A DNA stretch of 47,512 nucleotides from Armatimonadota bacterium (GCA_025354405.1 JANXMY010000112.1:1-47512); one strand, 5' to 3'. Positions 33,014-41,889 are shown, counted from the stretch's first letter. The notes: a model not told the origin generated them from the sequence alone. Made by a program: numbers and translations.

Positions 33014-33022
33014 GTTCTGTGC

Positions 33023-34150
33023 TTACAGAGTTTTCAAGTTGTCCGGGTTGAGCGGCAGCAGGTCTTCCGGGACGAATAGGCCGTCATGGCGGATGAGAAC
33101 GTCGTCAAAGAAGACATCACCGCCGCCGAACTCGGGCCGCTGAATAAAGACCATGTCCCAATGGACCACGGAGCGATTGCCATTGAAGGCTTCATCGTAG
33201 GCCCCGCCGGGGGTGAAGTGGAAGGAGCCGGCGATCTTTTCGTCGAATAAAATGTCCTTCATGGGCTGCAAAATATAGGGGTTAAAGCCAAGCGAAAACT
33301 CGCCGATATAACGCGCCCCTTCGTCACTGTCAAGTATCTGGTTGAGCACTGGGCTCAGCCCCCCGCCAGCGGAGGCTTCCACCACTTTCCCCGCCTCGAA
33401 ACGCAGGATCACACCCTCGAAAATTGTTCCCTGGTAGATGGTCGCCGTGTTGAAGGCGATGGTCCCGTTGACCGAGTCGCGCACCGGAGCCGTGAAGATT
33501 TCGCCGTCGGGGATATTGGCCCGCCCGGTGCAGGGGATCGTCGGGATATCTTTGATGCTGAAGGTCAGATCCGTGCCCACTCCCGTCAAACGTACCCGAT
33601 CGGTGCGGTCCATGAGGGCCTGGAGCGGCTCAATCACGGCGTCGAGCTTGGAGTAGTCGAACGTGCAGACATCAAAGTAATAATCTTCGAACGCCTCACA
33701 GCTCATCCCCGCCTGCTGGGCCATGGAGGGAGTAGGCCAGCGTAATACCGTCCATTTTGTATTGGGGACGCGCGTTTCCGAGTGCACCGGATTTGACCAG
33801 AGCTTACGATAGATTTTCATCTTTTCGTCCGGCACGTCCGACAGCTCCGCGTTGTTTTCCGCACCGCGCAGCCCAAGGTAGGCATCCATCTGCTCCATGC
33901 GGGCCTTCTCGAATTCGCCTGTCAGCCGCATCTGCTCCTCTGTGGCGTTGTGGAGCAGCGCTCGCAGAACGCTGTTGCTCTTGCGTGTCACAAAGGGCAG
34001 CCCCCCCGCCTCCGCAATACGGTTTACCAGCGCATTCACCACCTCATCGGGAATCTCCGTGGCTTCAATGAGGACTTTTTCGCCCGGCTGGACACGGGTA
34101 GAGTAGCCGATGAGTATGTCGGCGAGTTTAGCAACGCGGGGATCTTTCAT
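33023..34150 (-). CDS. M29-family metallo-aminopeptidase
   Basis: 375 residues, normal for thermophilic aminopeptidase (AmpS/PepS). Typical blocks are QPGEKVLIEATEIPDEVVNA, TDLTFSIKDIPTIPCTGRANIPDGE (metal-site region), IFEGVILRFEAGKV, DEGARYIGEFSLGFNP and NRSVVHWDMVF. The frame is open 39 codons further upstream, but ATG 34150 is preceded by AGGAG and starts the conserved N-terminus. The minus-strand -10 TATACT (34203-34198) lies about 50 bp upstream with a weak -35. It is divergent from the SDR gene. Confidence 0.9.
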   Translation of the reverse strand: MKDPRVAKLADILIGYSTRVQPGEKVLIEATEIPDEVVNALVNRIAEAGGLPFVTRKSNSVLRALLHNATEEQMRLTGEFEKARMEQMDAYLGLRGAENNAELSDVPDEKMKIYRKLWSNPVHSETRVPNTKWTVLRWPTPSMAQQAGMSCEAFEDYYFDVCTFDYSKLDAVIEPLQALMDRTDRVRLTGVGTDLTFSIKDIPTIPCTGRANIPDGEIFTAPVRDSVNGTIAFNTATIYQGTIFEGVILRFEAGKVVEASAGGGLSPVLNQILDSDEGARYIGEFSLGFNPYILQPMKDILFDEKIAGSFHFTPGGAYDEAFNGNRSVVHWDMVFIQRPEFGGGDVFFDDVLIRHDGLFVPEDLLPLNPDNLKTL

Positions 34151-34199
34151 ACGAAACGCTCCTGGTGAATTAAGATTTTGGAAGTTGGAATGCGATAGT

Positions 34200-34217
34200 A
34201 TACCCGGAACGGGGTAT
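34200..34217. promoter_or_regulatory. palindrome between divergent aminopeptidase and SDR genes
   Basis: ATACCC and GGGTAT are arranged around GGAACG. It overlaps the minus-strand -10 TATACT and the plus-strand TATGAT (34215-34220), so it is a candidate shared operator. The plus-strand -35 is not recognisable. Confidence 0.3.
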
Positions 34218-34269
34218 GATGGGAAAGATTTTGGCCGAACAGAACACACTCGCTGGAGGGGAAACATCT

Positions 34270-35070
34270 ATGGCAACGGACATGACGGGGAAGCTTGCAG
34301 GAAAAGTAGCACTGGTCACCGGAGGGGACGGTGGGCTGGGGTCGGCGATGTGCCGCAAGTTCGCGGCGGCGGGTGCGTCGGTCGCGATCGGCTGGTACGG
34401 CAAGGACCCGGCACATGCCGAGGCGCTGGCGAAGGAGATCACGGACGGCGGGGGCCGGGCGATCACCGTGCTGGGAAACGTTGCCAGCCCCGAAGACGTG
34501 CAGAAAGATATCGATCAGGTCGTGGACCAGCTGGGCGGAGTTCACATCGTGGTCAATAATGCGGGTTTCGAATCCGACCATGCTTTTTTAGAGATGCCCC
34601 CGGAAGTCTGGTCGGCAGTGATCGCCGTCAACCTGACCGGACCGTTCCTGGTCGCACAGGCCGCGGCCAAATGGATGGCGGCGAATAACACCGGCGGCGT
34701 GATCATCAACATATCGAGTGTTCATGATGTCATCCCGTGGTCGCATTTCTCCCATTACTGCGCAGCGAAAGCCGGACTTTCGATGCTGACCAAATGTATG
34801 GCGGTGGCCCTGGCGGAGAACAAGATTCGCGCTGTGACGGTCTGCCCCGGTGCGATCGCGACACCGATCAACAAAAACGTCTGGGGCGACCCGGAGCTTT
34901 CCAAGCTTCTCGATGCCAAAATCCCCTGGGGCCGCATCGGTCAGCCGGAAGAAGTCGCCAATGTCGTCGTTTTTCTTGCTTCCCCCGAAGCCGAATATAT
35001 CAATGGCTCGCAGATTTATGTTGATGGTGCCATGGTTCAGTACGCAGACTTCCAGCACGGGGCGGTATAA
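34270..35070 (+). CDS. SDR-family oxidoreductase (glucose 1-dehydrogenase-like)
   Basis: 266 residues, classical short-chain dehydrogenase. The cofactor motif is ALVTGGDGGLG, followed by VVNNAG, the catalytic Ser in INISSVHDV and the YCAAK tyrosine-lysine pair. NVASPEDVQKDID and PWGRIGQPEEVANVVVFLAS are typical of glucose 1-dehydrogenase-like members. The substrate cannot be fixed from sequence. ATG 34270 follows GGAGGGG with 8-nt spacing; the 18 codons open upstream are not used. Confidence 0.88.
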   Translation: MATDMTGKLAGKVALVTGGDGGLGSAMCRKFAAAGASVAIGWYGKDPAHAEALAKEITDGGGRAITVLGNVASPEDVQKDIDQVVDQLGGVHIVVNNAGFESDHAFLEMPPEVWSAVIAVNLTGPFLVAQAAAKWMAANNTGGVIINISSVHDVIPWSHFSHYCAAKAGLSMLTKCMAVALAENKIRAVTVCPGAIATPINKNVWGDPELSKLLDAKIPWGRIGQPEEVANVVVFLASPEAEYINGSQIYVDGAMVQYADFQHGAV

Positions 35071-35077
35071 TGACTAA

Positions 35078-35959
35078 ATGAATATTTCTGCTCCGGGAAT
35101 CGACCTGCATGCCCATACCACGGCCTCCGACGGCAGTTTGTCACCGACGGAGCTGGTACAGAAGGCCGCCTCTCTTGGCCTGTCCGCTCTGGCGGTCACG
35201 GATCACGATACGCTAAGCGGGCTGGCGGAAGCTCAGTCGGCGGCAGCGGAAGTCGGGCTGGTGCTGATTCCCGGTGTTGAGCTTTCCGTGGAAGATGACA
35301 GCGGGCGGTTTCACCTTCTGGGCTACTTGTTCGATCCCAGCAACGGCCCGCTGCAGGAAACGCTGGTCCATATCCGGGCCGGGCGAGCAGCACGAAATGA
35401 ACAGATGGCCCAGAAAATGGCCGCTCTAGGCCTTCCGGTCACGATGGACGATGTTCGAACCGAAGCCGGGGAGGACGCCGAAGTGATTGCCCGCCCGCAT
35501 TTCGCCCAGGCACTGATGAAAAAGGGCATCGTCACTTCCGTCAAAGAGGCTTTCGACCGCTACCTGGCGACAGGCAAGCCGCTGTATATGCCGAAAGAGG
35601 TGCTGACGCCCAGGGACGCGATCGCGCTGATTCATGGTGCAGGCGGCGTGGCGGTCATGGCCCATCCGGGCCTAATCGCCCTCAGTGCGGAGGCGCTGGC
35701 GCAGCGCATCGGAACCCTGGCCCGCGAGGACGGGCTGGACGGGCTGGAAGCCTACTACTCGCAGCACAGCCCAGCCGATACGCAGCGCTTTTTAGCCCTC
35801 GCATTGGCAAACCAATTGCTCGTAACCGGTGGGTCAGACTTTCATGGCACGCCAAAACCGCATGTGCCGTTAGGCGTGGTCACTCAAGGCAAGCCAGCCG
35901 ATGCCGCGCTGCTAGCAGATATCCGGGCACGCATTTCATTGCAACGACAAGGAGAATAG
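35078..35959 (+). CDS. PHP-domain phosphoesterase (RNase AM / YciV type)
   Basis: 293 residues. Metal ligands are visible in DLHAHTTASDGSLSPTELV, LAVTDHDTLSG, LIPGVELSVE and VAVMAHPGL, and in the C-terminal GGSDFHGTPKPHVPLG. The set and spacing match the YciV/TrpH group, which degrades nucleoside 3',5'-bisphosphates or 5' ends of RNA. It starts 7 bp after the SDR gene, so the two are co-transcribed. Confidence 0.88.
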   Translation: MNISAPGIDLHAHTTASDGSLSPTELVQKAASLGLSALAVTDHDTLSGLAEAQSAAAEVGLVLIPGVELSVEDDSGRFHLLGYLFDPSNGPLQETLVHIRAGRAARNEQMAQKMAALGLPVTMDDVRTEAGEDAEVIARPHFAQALMKKGIVTSVKEAFDRYLATGKPLYMPKEVLTPRDAIALIHGAGGVAVMAHPGLIALSAEALAQRIGTLAREDGLDGLEAYYSQHSPADTQRFLALALANQLLVTGGSDFHGTPKPHVPLGVVTQGKPADAALLADIRARISLQRQGE

Positions 35960-35965
35960 AATTTG

Positions 35966-36613
35966 ATGACACTACGATCAACCGGGTCGATTTTGACCGC
36001 GCTGGCACTGACAGCTTTGACACTCTCAGCTGCGTCGGCACAAAACACGGATACCTCCCCGGCATCCACGACTGTGATTGCCCCGGCCCCGCAGGCTGAG
36101 GCGGCCCCACAGCTGGAAAGCCAGACCGTAACGGAGCAGGCGAAGAAAAAGAATCGGTTCCGTATCGGGCCTGAAGTCGGTGTGTTTCTGCCGACTTCCA
36201 GCCAGACTCGGTCGCAGTTCGGCAGCTCCTGGGTCTCCCTGGGCGTCGGCTTCGGAAGCATCGGGAAAGTTCCCAAGACGGGCCAGACCTCACTCGACCT
36301 TCAGGTTCTGTACCAGACACGCGGCGATAATCATGCCTTTCTGGCTCCGATCGGTATCGGCTATCGAACGGCCCTCAGCCAGAATGGTTCTCTGACGACG
36401 TATGTTGGAGCCACCGGCGATATCTACCTGGCGGATCTGCGCTCGGCAGACTACAATGTCCACTCCGGGCTGCGAACCGGTTTCGGCGGCAGTGTTCTGA
36501 TAGGAATTAACTCCGGCGAGAGCGGCTTTGTAGAAGCCCGCTATCTGGCAGTTTCCAAGATCAAAGGCTTTGATCTGAGCGGTTTGAACCTGACCGCCGG
36601 ATATCGGTTCTAG
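35966..36613 (+). CDS. outer-membrane beta-barrel protein
   Basis: About 215 residues. The signal peptide ends SAASAQ, followed by a Pro/Ala/Gln-rich linker and a Lys-rich KKKNRFRIGPEVGVFLP. Alternating hydrophobic strands run to a C-terminal ...LNLTAGYRF, ending in Phe as outer-membrane barrels do. The length suggests eight strands. An in-frame TTG at 35963 could also be the start; AAGGAG lies at 35949-35954. It is 3-6 bp after the PHP gene and 1 bp before the next gene, so all belong to one operon. Its presence implies an outer membrane. Confidence 0.75.
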   Translation: MTLRSTGSILTALALTALTLSAASAQNTDTSPASTTVIAPAPQAEAAPQLESQTVTEQAKKKNRFRIGPEVGVFLPTSSQTRSQFGSSWVSLGVGFGSIGKVPKTGQTSLDLQVLYQTRGDNHAFLAPIGIGYRTALSQNGSLTTYVGATGDIYLADLRSADYNVHSGLRTGFGGSVLIGINSGESGFVEARYLAVSKIKGFDLSGLNLTAGYRF

Positions 36614-36614
36614 C

Positions 36615-37415
36615 ATGCCTGTCGTCTATGCCTGTATTGCGCCGCATGGCGGGAATCTGCTTCTCGGTGAAACGACGCCCGGCCCGGTTCCAGGCTGCCG
36701 ACGGGCAATGCATTGTATGCGCCAGTCTCTGGAAGCGGCACGCCCCGACTGCATTGCGATCCTCACTCCGCATGGGTTCGGAGTCGAGGGAAGCATCACG
36801 ATCGGCATGACCGAGACGGGTTACGGGGAGCTGGACGACCTGAAGTTTGAAGTTCAGACCGATCTGGCGCTAGCATCCGCTTGGGCGGATTTGGCGGCGG
36901 AACGCGGTATTCCCGTAACGCCGCTGGTTTCGGGAGATCCAGGTGAAGCTTTGCCGCTGGACTGGGGCGTGACGATCCCGCTCGCCCTGCTGACGCCAGG
37001 GTCTCACACTTTGCCGACGGTCGTAGCCTGTCCGGCCCGGGATGTTGCGCGGGCGGATCTCGTGGGCTGGGGCGAAGCACTGGTCGAGGCCGCCGAGTCG
37101 CTAGGGCGCCGAGTCGCGCTCATCATCAGTGCCGACCAGGGGCACGGGCATGCCGCTGACGGGCCATACGGCTTTACACCGGCGTCCGCACTCTACGACT
37201 CCGCGATGCAGGACGCGATCGAAGCCAACGATCTGGCACGTCTCCTGACCTGGCCGGAAGAGAGTGCCGAAACCGCGCTTGCGGATTCCTATTGGCAGAC
37301 ACTGGCGCTGGTCGGCGTCCAGAAGCACGTCTCCCTGCAAGCCCACTTTCTCGCGTATGAAGTCGACCATTATTTCGGTCTGCTGTGCGCCGAGTTTAAG
37401 ACCGCAGCCCTCTGA
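36615..37415 (+). CDS. class III extradiol dioxygenase (LigB/Memo-like) protein
   Basis: 266 residues. VYACIAPHGGNLLLGE near the N-terminus and LIISADQGHGHAADGPYGF near residue 175-195 are the metal-region blocks of the LigB superfamily. AILTPHGFGVEG supplies another conserved His. Members include protocatechuate-type ring-cleaving dioxygenases and Memo/AmmB proteins. No aromatic-degradation genes are nearby, so a Memo-like non-degradative role is as likely. It ends the SDR-PHP-barrel operon. Confidence 0.78.
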   Translation: MPVVYACIAPHGGNLLLGETTPGPVPGCRRAMHCMRQSLEAARPDCIAILTPHGFGVEGSITIGMTETGYGELDDLKFEVQTDLALASAWADLAAERGIPVTPLVSGDPGEALPLDWGVTIPLALLTPGSHTLPTVVACPARDVARADLVGWGEALVEAAESLGRRVALIISADQGHGHAADGPYGFTPASALYDSAMQDAIEANDLARLLTWPEESAETALADSYWQTLALVGVQKHVSLQAHFLAYEVDHYFGLLCAEFKTAAL

Positions 37416-37427
37416 TTGCACTAAATA

Positions 37428-37456
37428 TTGACAAGATGCACATAGCACTGTATACT
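37428..37456 (+). promoter_or_regulatory. promoter of the GntR-LacI regulator
   Basis: TTGACA (37428-37433), exactly 17 bp, TATACT (37451-37456). The leader to the TTG start is about 80 nt. Confidence 0.65.
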
Positions 37457-37541
37457 AAAAATATAGTTGATTGCAAAACGTGTTCTCAGCTGACGACTAT
37501 TCGCCCAATTTTCTGACTGTGCAGTCCTGCTTAATAGTGCC

Positions 37542-38717
37542 TTGAAAAAACAATCCTCACTTGCGCCGTTCGTCGCGGAATACCGACGTATCGAAACTGA
37601 TTTGCGCCGCCGAATCGAGGCAGGGCAATGGTCTGCCGGTGCCATGCTGCCCAGTCGCCGGGACCTGGCCCACGAGTACCGAGTTTCTTCCGTGACAGTG
37701 GGACGAGCTATCGAAGCACTTGTCGCCGAGGACCTGCTGAGGGCGGACAGCCGCCGCGGTACATTCGTATCTTCCCGACCACCCAGCGCGGCTTCCGATG
37801 CTCAGCCACGTCAGACCTCCCCTGCCCCAATGCGGCGATCCGGACGGATCGGTATTGTAGCTGCTTACGGGGCAGCTCCATTTAGCCAGGATACGCTTGT
37901 CATGCATGCGATCGAGCAGGCCCTCTCGGAGAATGGGCATGTCACATCCGTTTGCAACCGGGCAGGGCTGTACGACCATGCCCTCCTGCCATTGACTGAA
38001 GCGATTGACTGCCTTCTCCGAGAGGGAGTCGCGGCGGTCGCGGTCATCTGCCTCGATATGGACCGGGTCGTGATCGAATCGGAACTTGCAACCCTCAATC
38101 TTCACCATACTCCAGTGGTTTTAATCGTTGCCGGCGAGCTGCACCTGCCGATTCCCCATATCTTTTACGATAACTGGATCGGCGGCTATCAGGCGGCAAA
38201 GCATCTTCTGGACAAAGGTCATCGGGAGATTACGGTTCTGGCGCCGTTCACCGCTTCCTGGGTCACAGAGCGCCTCAGCGGCATCCGGCAGGCCTGCCAG
38301 AGGGCGGGGCTGCCACCCCACGCCCTGCGAATTCTCTCCGGTGCCCAGAAGCCGTGGGACTACCAGGGAGACCCGGTAGTCACCGGTGTCGAAGCCTCTT
38401 TGGCAGCATTTGAAGCGGGGTGGATTCCGAAGGGCGGCATTATCTGTGTCAACGATCAGGTGGCATTCGGACTGATGCAGTCAGCTTCCGAACGGGGATG
38501 GAATGCGGGACAGGACTTCGCATTGATCGGCTTTGACGATGACCCCAGTGCCCGCGGCTGCGGCTTGACGACTCTTCGCACCCCACTGGAAGCCATGGGC
38601 CGCGAAGCCGCCCGCCTGCTGCTCGAAGGGATGAACGGCGAGCAGAGCAGCCATCAGCTGCGCCTCCGAGCACATTTAATCCCACGGATGACGACCGATA
38701 TGGCTCCGCTTGCGTAA
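37542..38717 (+). CDS. GntR-LacI hybrid transcriptional regulator
   Basis: 391 residues. The N-terminal 80 residues are a GntR-type winged helix (RRRIEAGQWSAGAMLPSRRD, LAHEYRVSSVTVGRAIEALV, RGTFVSSRPP). A LacI/GalR-type sugar-sensing domain follows from about residue 103 (RIGIVAAYGAAPFSQDTL) to ...ARLLLEGMNGEQSSHQ. The start is TTG 37542; no in-frame ATG gives the full winged helix. It lies immediately upstream of the GH26-like gene, so it is a good candidate to control it through a sugar ligand. Confidence 0.88.
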   Translation: MKKQSSLAPFVAEYRRIETDLRRRIEAGQWSAGAMLPSRRDLAHEYRVSSVTVGRAIEALVAEDLLRADSRRGTFVSSRPPSAASDAQPRQTSPAPMRRSGRIGIVAAYGAAPFSQDTLVMHAIEQALSENGHVTSVCNRAGLYDHALLPLTEAIDCLLREGVAAVAVICLDMDRVVIESELATLNLHHTPVVLIVAGELHLPIPHIFYDNWIGGYQAAKHLLDKGHREITVLAPFTASWVTERLSGIRQACQRAGLPPHALRILSGAQKPWDYQGDPVVTGVEASLAAFEAGWIPKGGIICVNDQVAFGLMQSASERGWNAGQDFALIGFDDDPSARGCGLTTLRTPLEAMGREAARLLLEGMNGEQSSHQLRLRAHLIPRMTTDMAPLA

Positions 38718-38765
38718 CATCACCGCGGAAGACGATTAACCAGTTCAGGACAGGATTTTGACGAG

Positions 38766-38799
38766 TACCGGCCAGTGCAAAACTGGCCGGTATTTTAAT
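38766..38799 (+). terminator. intrinsic terminator of the GntR-LacI gene
   Basis: TACCGGCCAGT and ACTGGCCGGTA form a perfect stem with loop GCAAA, followed by TTTTAATTTT. Confidence 0.8.
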
Positions 38800-38804
38800 T
38801 TTGT

Positions 38805-38870
38805 TGCCAACTGATTTATGCTTGACAGAAATAAACAGCTATGTTATAATTTACATGCCAACTGATTTAT
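38805..38870 (+). promoter_or_regulatory. GH26 promoter flanked by two identical operator-like sites
   Basis: TTGACA (38822-38827), 17 bp, TATAAT (38845-38850), close to consensus. The 15-mer TGCCAACTGATTTAT occurs without mismatch just before the -35 (38805-38819) and just after the -10 (38856-38870), centres 51 bp apart. A related sequence precedes the promoter at 41023. Confidence 0.7.
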
Positions 38871-38902
38871 TTTTCACACAGTACTTTGTGAGGTAAGTGA
38901 AC

Positions 38903-38947
38903 ATGAAACGAAATGCCCAAAGAATCACTCGCGGCTTTAATCCGTAG
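38903..38947 (+). CDS. possible 14-residue leader peptide ahead of the GH26-like gene
   Basis: ATG 38903 has GAGGTAAG a few bases before it, a better ribosome-binding site than that of the main gene. The frame encodes a basic 14-residue peptide (MKRNAQRITRGFNP) ending at TAG 38947. Between it and the main start lies a tandem GGAAGTATA repeat. It may be a leader peptide or an upstream remnant; translation is unproven. Confidence 0.35.
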   Translation: MKRNAQRITRGFNP

Positions 38948-38996
38948 GAATGATGACCAACGGAAGTATAGGAAGTATAGGAATTTTAGAAAGATT

Positions 38997-40928
38997 ATGA
39001 AAGCCCCTACCCGCTCCGCTTTGCCAATCCTGCTCGCCACCCTCGCCCTGAGCAGCGGCGCTGCCCAGGCCGCTCCGCCCCAGAAGACGGTGGCAGCGGA
39101 CCCGCCGTTTATCCAATCTGCGTATCTGTGGACACAGGCGACCGACATCGACCTCGGTGGCAGCGGAGACTGGGGCATGTACAAGTCCTGGCTGGGCCTC
39201 TCGAAACTTGGTGCTGAGACCGATCCTGGCGGATGGGGTTCCTGGGCAGAGGCCACTGAGGGAAATTACAACTACCATTGGGGCGATCAGCAGACACGGT
39301 ACGGAACGGCGGCGCTGCCGGAAATCCTGCTCGGTATCGCTTCGATGCCGTACGACCCAACGCAAAATCATTCGTGGAACGAAAAACTTGCCTGGGCGGG
39401 AAAGACATGGCAGCTGGAAGCCGAGAATGATCCGGCCACCATGGCGCATTTCGTGACATTGGGCGAGAATCTTGCCAAGTGGAATTACAAAAGTGTTATT
39501 ATTCGAATGGACTATGAGTTCGATGGCGGCTGGGACCCCTATGGCAACCTGAATGTGATGCCGGGGATGCCAGGCAACTTTATCAAAGCCTGGCAAAATA
39601 TCGTCACCACCGTTAAAAACACCATCAAGTCAAAGAACCCAAATATCAAAGTCAAATTTCTCTGGAACCCGACCGACGCCAATGTTCAGGTCGAGGCTGC
39701 GAAATTCTATCCTGGCGATGCCTTCGTCGATTATATTGGATTCGACAGTTACGACGCTGATTATACGGGCGTGTACAAGTCCGGGGTGCAGCCCGATGAA
39801 GCGACCCAGCAAAAAGCCTGGGCAAGCAGTGTGAGGCCGCGGATGCAGTGGTTCGCCGATTTCGCCTCAGCGGTCAATGCATCGCCGGCGAACCCTAAAA
39901 GCCGGAACGGCTATATCGCGGGTAAGAGCGTTCCATTGATCGTCGGCGAGTGGGGACTCTGGCAGGTAGATCCCAAAGGCCGCGGAGCCGGGGGAGACAA
40001 CCCCTCATACATTCAGAATATGTACCAGTGGATGTCTGATCCCAGAAACAATGTCTACATGGAGTGCTATTTCGAGACGCCTTCAGACGGCGTCTCCACA
40101 CTCTGGCCGGGCGGCCATCCAGCACCCGGCAGCGGAAATCCCAGCTGGGGAACGGCGGGAACGCCTTACCCAAGAGCCGCGGCGAAGTACCGAGAGCTGT
40201 TTGGCAAAGTTGCCCCGCCGAGTGCACCGACTATCCCAGCCAGTCCCTCTGCTTCCGCAGGGATTGGGAAAGTGCTGGTGAGCTGGCAGAAAAGCGGTGG
40301 AAACCCGCAGCCAACCTATGCCGTCTTCCGCGGCGTGAGTGCCGAGAGCATTGCGCCAAAACCGATCGCCAGCGGCCTGAAATCTACGGCCTATCTGGAC
40401 AGCGGTCTCACTGACGGCAAAACCTATGTCTACAAAGTCAAAGCGGTGAATAAGCTTGGAGCAAGCAGCTACTCCTCGCCTGCAAGTGCCGTGGCTGGAA
40501 GCCCCGAAAATTATCTGCTGAACGGCGACTTCGAGACTGGAAACATGTCCCAGTGGTCCGTATTAACAGGCAGCAACCCACGGGCCTCTTATGTCGAGAA
40601 ACGCAATCCGGGCCTCACCCACTCCGGCAGCTATCAATACACTCACTGGTCGAACAGCGCGTATGATCTGACACTTTCGCAAAGCACTGCACTCCCGAAT
40701 GGCAGACACACGGTGAGTGCCTGGGTCAAAAGCAGCGGCGGGCAGGCGATCTGCCAGATGGAAGTAACTGCCGCCGGAGTCAAAACGATCATTCCCATCA
40801 AGGCAGGAAACGACTGGACACAAATTTCAACCACAATCACTGTGACCAGTGGAACTTTGATCGTAGATTTTCACAGCACCGCCTCCGATAACCAGTGGCT
40901 GAATTTGGATGATATCACGGTGAAGTAA
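38997..40928 (+). CDS. secreted GH26-like glycoside hydrolase with FN3 and carbohydrate-binding domains
   Basis: 643 residues from ATG 38997, which begins a clear signal peptide (cleavage near AAQAA). The catalytic TIM-barrel region spans about 40-400. The likely acid/base is E174 in IIRMDYEFDGGWDPYG and the likely nucleophile E318 in VPLIVGEWGLWQ, the pattern of GH26 mannanase-like enzymes. An FN3-like domain (about 405-500) and a jelly-roll carbohydrate-binding module (about 504-643, NYLLNGDFETGNMSQWSV) follow. Substrate prediction as a mannan-type or other beta-glycan is tentative. Control by the adjacent GntR-LacI regulator is inferred. Confidence 0.75.
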   Translation: MKAPTRSALPILLATLALSSGAAQAAPPQKTVAADPPFIQSAYLWTQATDIDLGGSGDWGMYKSWLGLSKLGAETDPGGWGSWAEATEGNYNYHWGDQQTRYGTAALPEILLGIASMPYDPTQNHSWNEKLAWAGKTWQLEAENDPATMAHFVTLGENLAKWNYKSVIIRMDYEFDGGWDPYGNLNVMPGMPGNFIKAWQNIVTTVKNTIKSKNPNIKVKFLWNPTDANVQVEAAKFYPGDAFVDYIGFDSYDADYTGVYKSGVQPDEATQQKAWASSVRPRMQWFADFASAVNASPANPKSRNGYIAGKSVPLIVGEWGLWQVDPKGRGAGGDNPSYIQNMYQWMSDPRNNVYMECYFETPSDGVSTLWPGGHPAPGSGNPSWGTAGTPYPRAAAKYRELFGKVAPPSAPTIPASPSASAGIGKVLVSWQKSGGNPQPTYAVFRGVSAESIAPKPIASGLKSTAYLDSGLTDGKTYVYKVKAVNKLGASSYSSPASAVAGSPENYLLNGDFETGNMSQWSVLTGSNPRASYVEKRNPGLTHSGSYQYTHWSNSAYDLTLSQSTALPNGRHTVSAWVKSSGGQAICQMEVTAAGVKTIIPIKAGNDWTQISTTITVTSGTLIVDFHSTASDNQWLNLDDITVK

Positions 40929-40954
40929 GAATTACTTACCGTGGACTGCCAAAG

Positions 40955-40988
40955 ATGCCAACCGGGCTTTTGTCCGGTCGGCATTTTT
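40955..40988 (+). terminator. intrinsic terminator of the GH26-like gene
   Basis: ATGCCAACCGG and CCGGTCGGCAT pair with one mismatch across an 8-nt loop and are followed by TTTT. Confidence 0.75.
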
Positions 40989-41007
40989 GCGTCAGAGTTT
41001 TTGTTCT

Positions 41008-41051
41008 CAACTGTTTTATTGCTTGACACAACACGCGCCCCATATTATAGT
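41008..41051 (+). promoter_or_regulatory. promoter with GH26-type operator
   Basis: CTCAACTGTTTTATTG (41007-41022) resembles the TGCCAACTGATTTATG site at 38805. It lies next to TTGACA (41023-41028), 17 bp, TATAGT (41046-41051). The operator-to--35 arrangement is the same in both promoters. Confidence 0.6.
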
Positions 41052-41087
41052 TTAGCAGTATCACTGCTGCATTCGAAAGGACCTCGA

Positions 41088-41770
41088 ATGAATACTCGCT
41101 CATCTCTACTCATCGCCGGGCTTGCCGCGCTGAGCCGGCTGCGGCCCATCCCGCCGCCACCCAGAACCTCGTGCTGCAAAATGGCGCTTTGACCACCAAT
41201 GCCGGCGACTACAACGGCGACCAAACTGTCAAGTTTTTCAGCGGTACCGAGACTTATGGCTATGCCTTCGGTGCCCACACCCAGAATGACAGCAGCAGCA
41301 CCAGTGTCAATGGAGCCTGCCTCAATGGCGAATCCATTTTTCAGCTTCTGGGCATGACCACTTCCATCGGTGAGACAGTCACCCTCAGTGGGCAGTGCTA
41401 TTTCAACGATGCCACGGTCCGGTCCCAGGTCGAACTCACCTCGGCGGCCCCGACGCTGAGCAATGCAGCTGCCACCGGCTCAATCCTGGCTTTCAATGTG
41501 CTTCCTCAAAACGGCTCCAATAGCAGTTTCACCCCGCTGACATACACGGCGACCGCCGCCAACCAGAGCATCTATGTGGTTCTCGTTGGACCAGATGTAC
41601 AGCCAGCGGGCAGCAATCACTATGGCTCCCAGGCCAATTTCGACAACCTCTCGCTGACGGACACTCCCCCCGCTGTTCCGGAAGCCGCCGCGCGAACCCG
41701 CGGCTATCCGCTCCTGCATCCATTTCGATTACAGGCGTTTCTGGATTTCTTTTGGTGTCATGGAGAATAG
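41088..41770 (+). pseudogene. secreted PEP-CTERM-like protein, frameshifted in the signal peptide
   Basis: ATG 41088, behind AAAGGA, starts a signal peptide (MNTRSSLLIAGLAAL). The frame is then lost at AGCCGG (41133-41138). Restoring one C (AGC CCG) gives a smooth join to PAAAHPAATQNLVLQNGAL and a long extracellular beta-rich domain (FFSGTETYGYAFGAH, YTATAANQSIYVVLVG, FDNLSLTDTPPAVPEA). The VPE near the end resembles the start of a PEP-CTERM sorting tag, but the expected membrane segment and basic tail are not clear. A sequencing error in the C run is possible. Confidence 0.65.
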
Positions 41771-41775
41771 AAGAA

Positions 41776-41800
41776 AGCCTCGGATTGAAAATCCGAGGCT
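41776..41800. repeat. palindrome after the PEP-CTERM-like gene
   Basis: AGCCTCGGAT-TGAAA-ATCCGAGGCT, 10-bp perfect stem 5 bp past the stop. It belongs to the GGATT/AATCC family and may also serve as a terminator. Confidence 0.65.
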
Positions 41801-41889
41801 CATAAGTGTCCAGCGGCCAGGGGACACAAGAGCAGAGAGACCGCGTGTCACGCTCTGAACGTCGCTTCGACGGCGAGCTTTTTCCAGCC

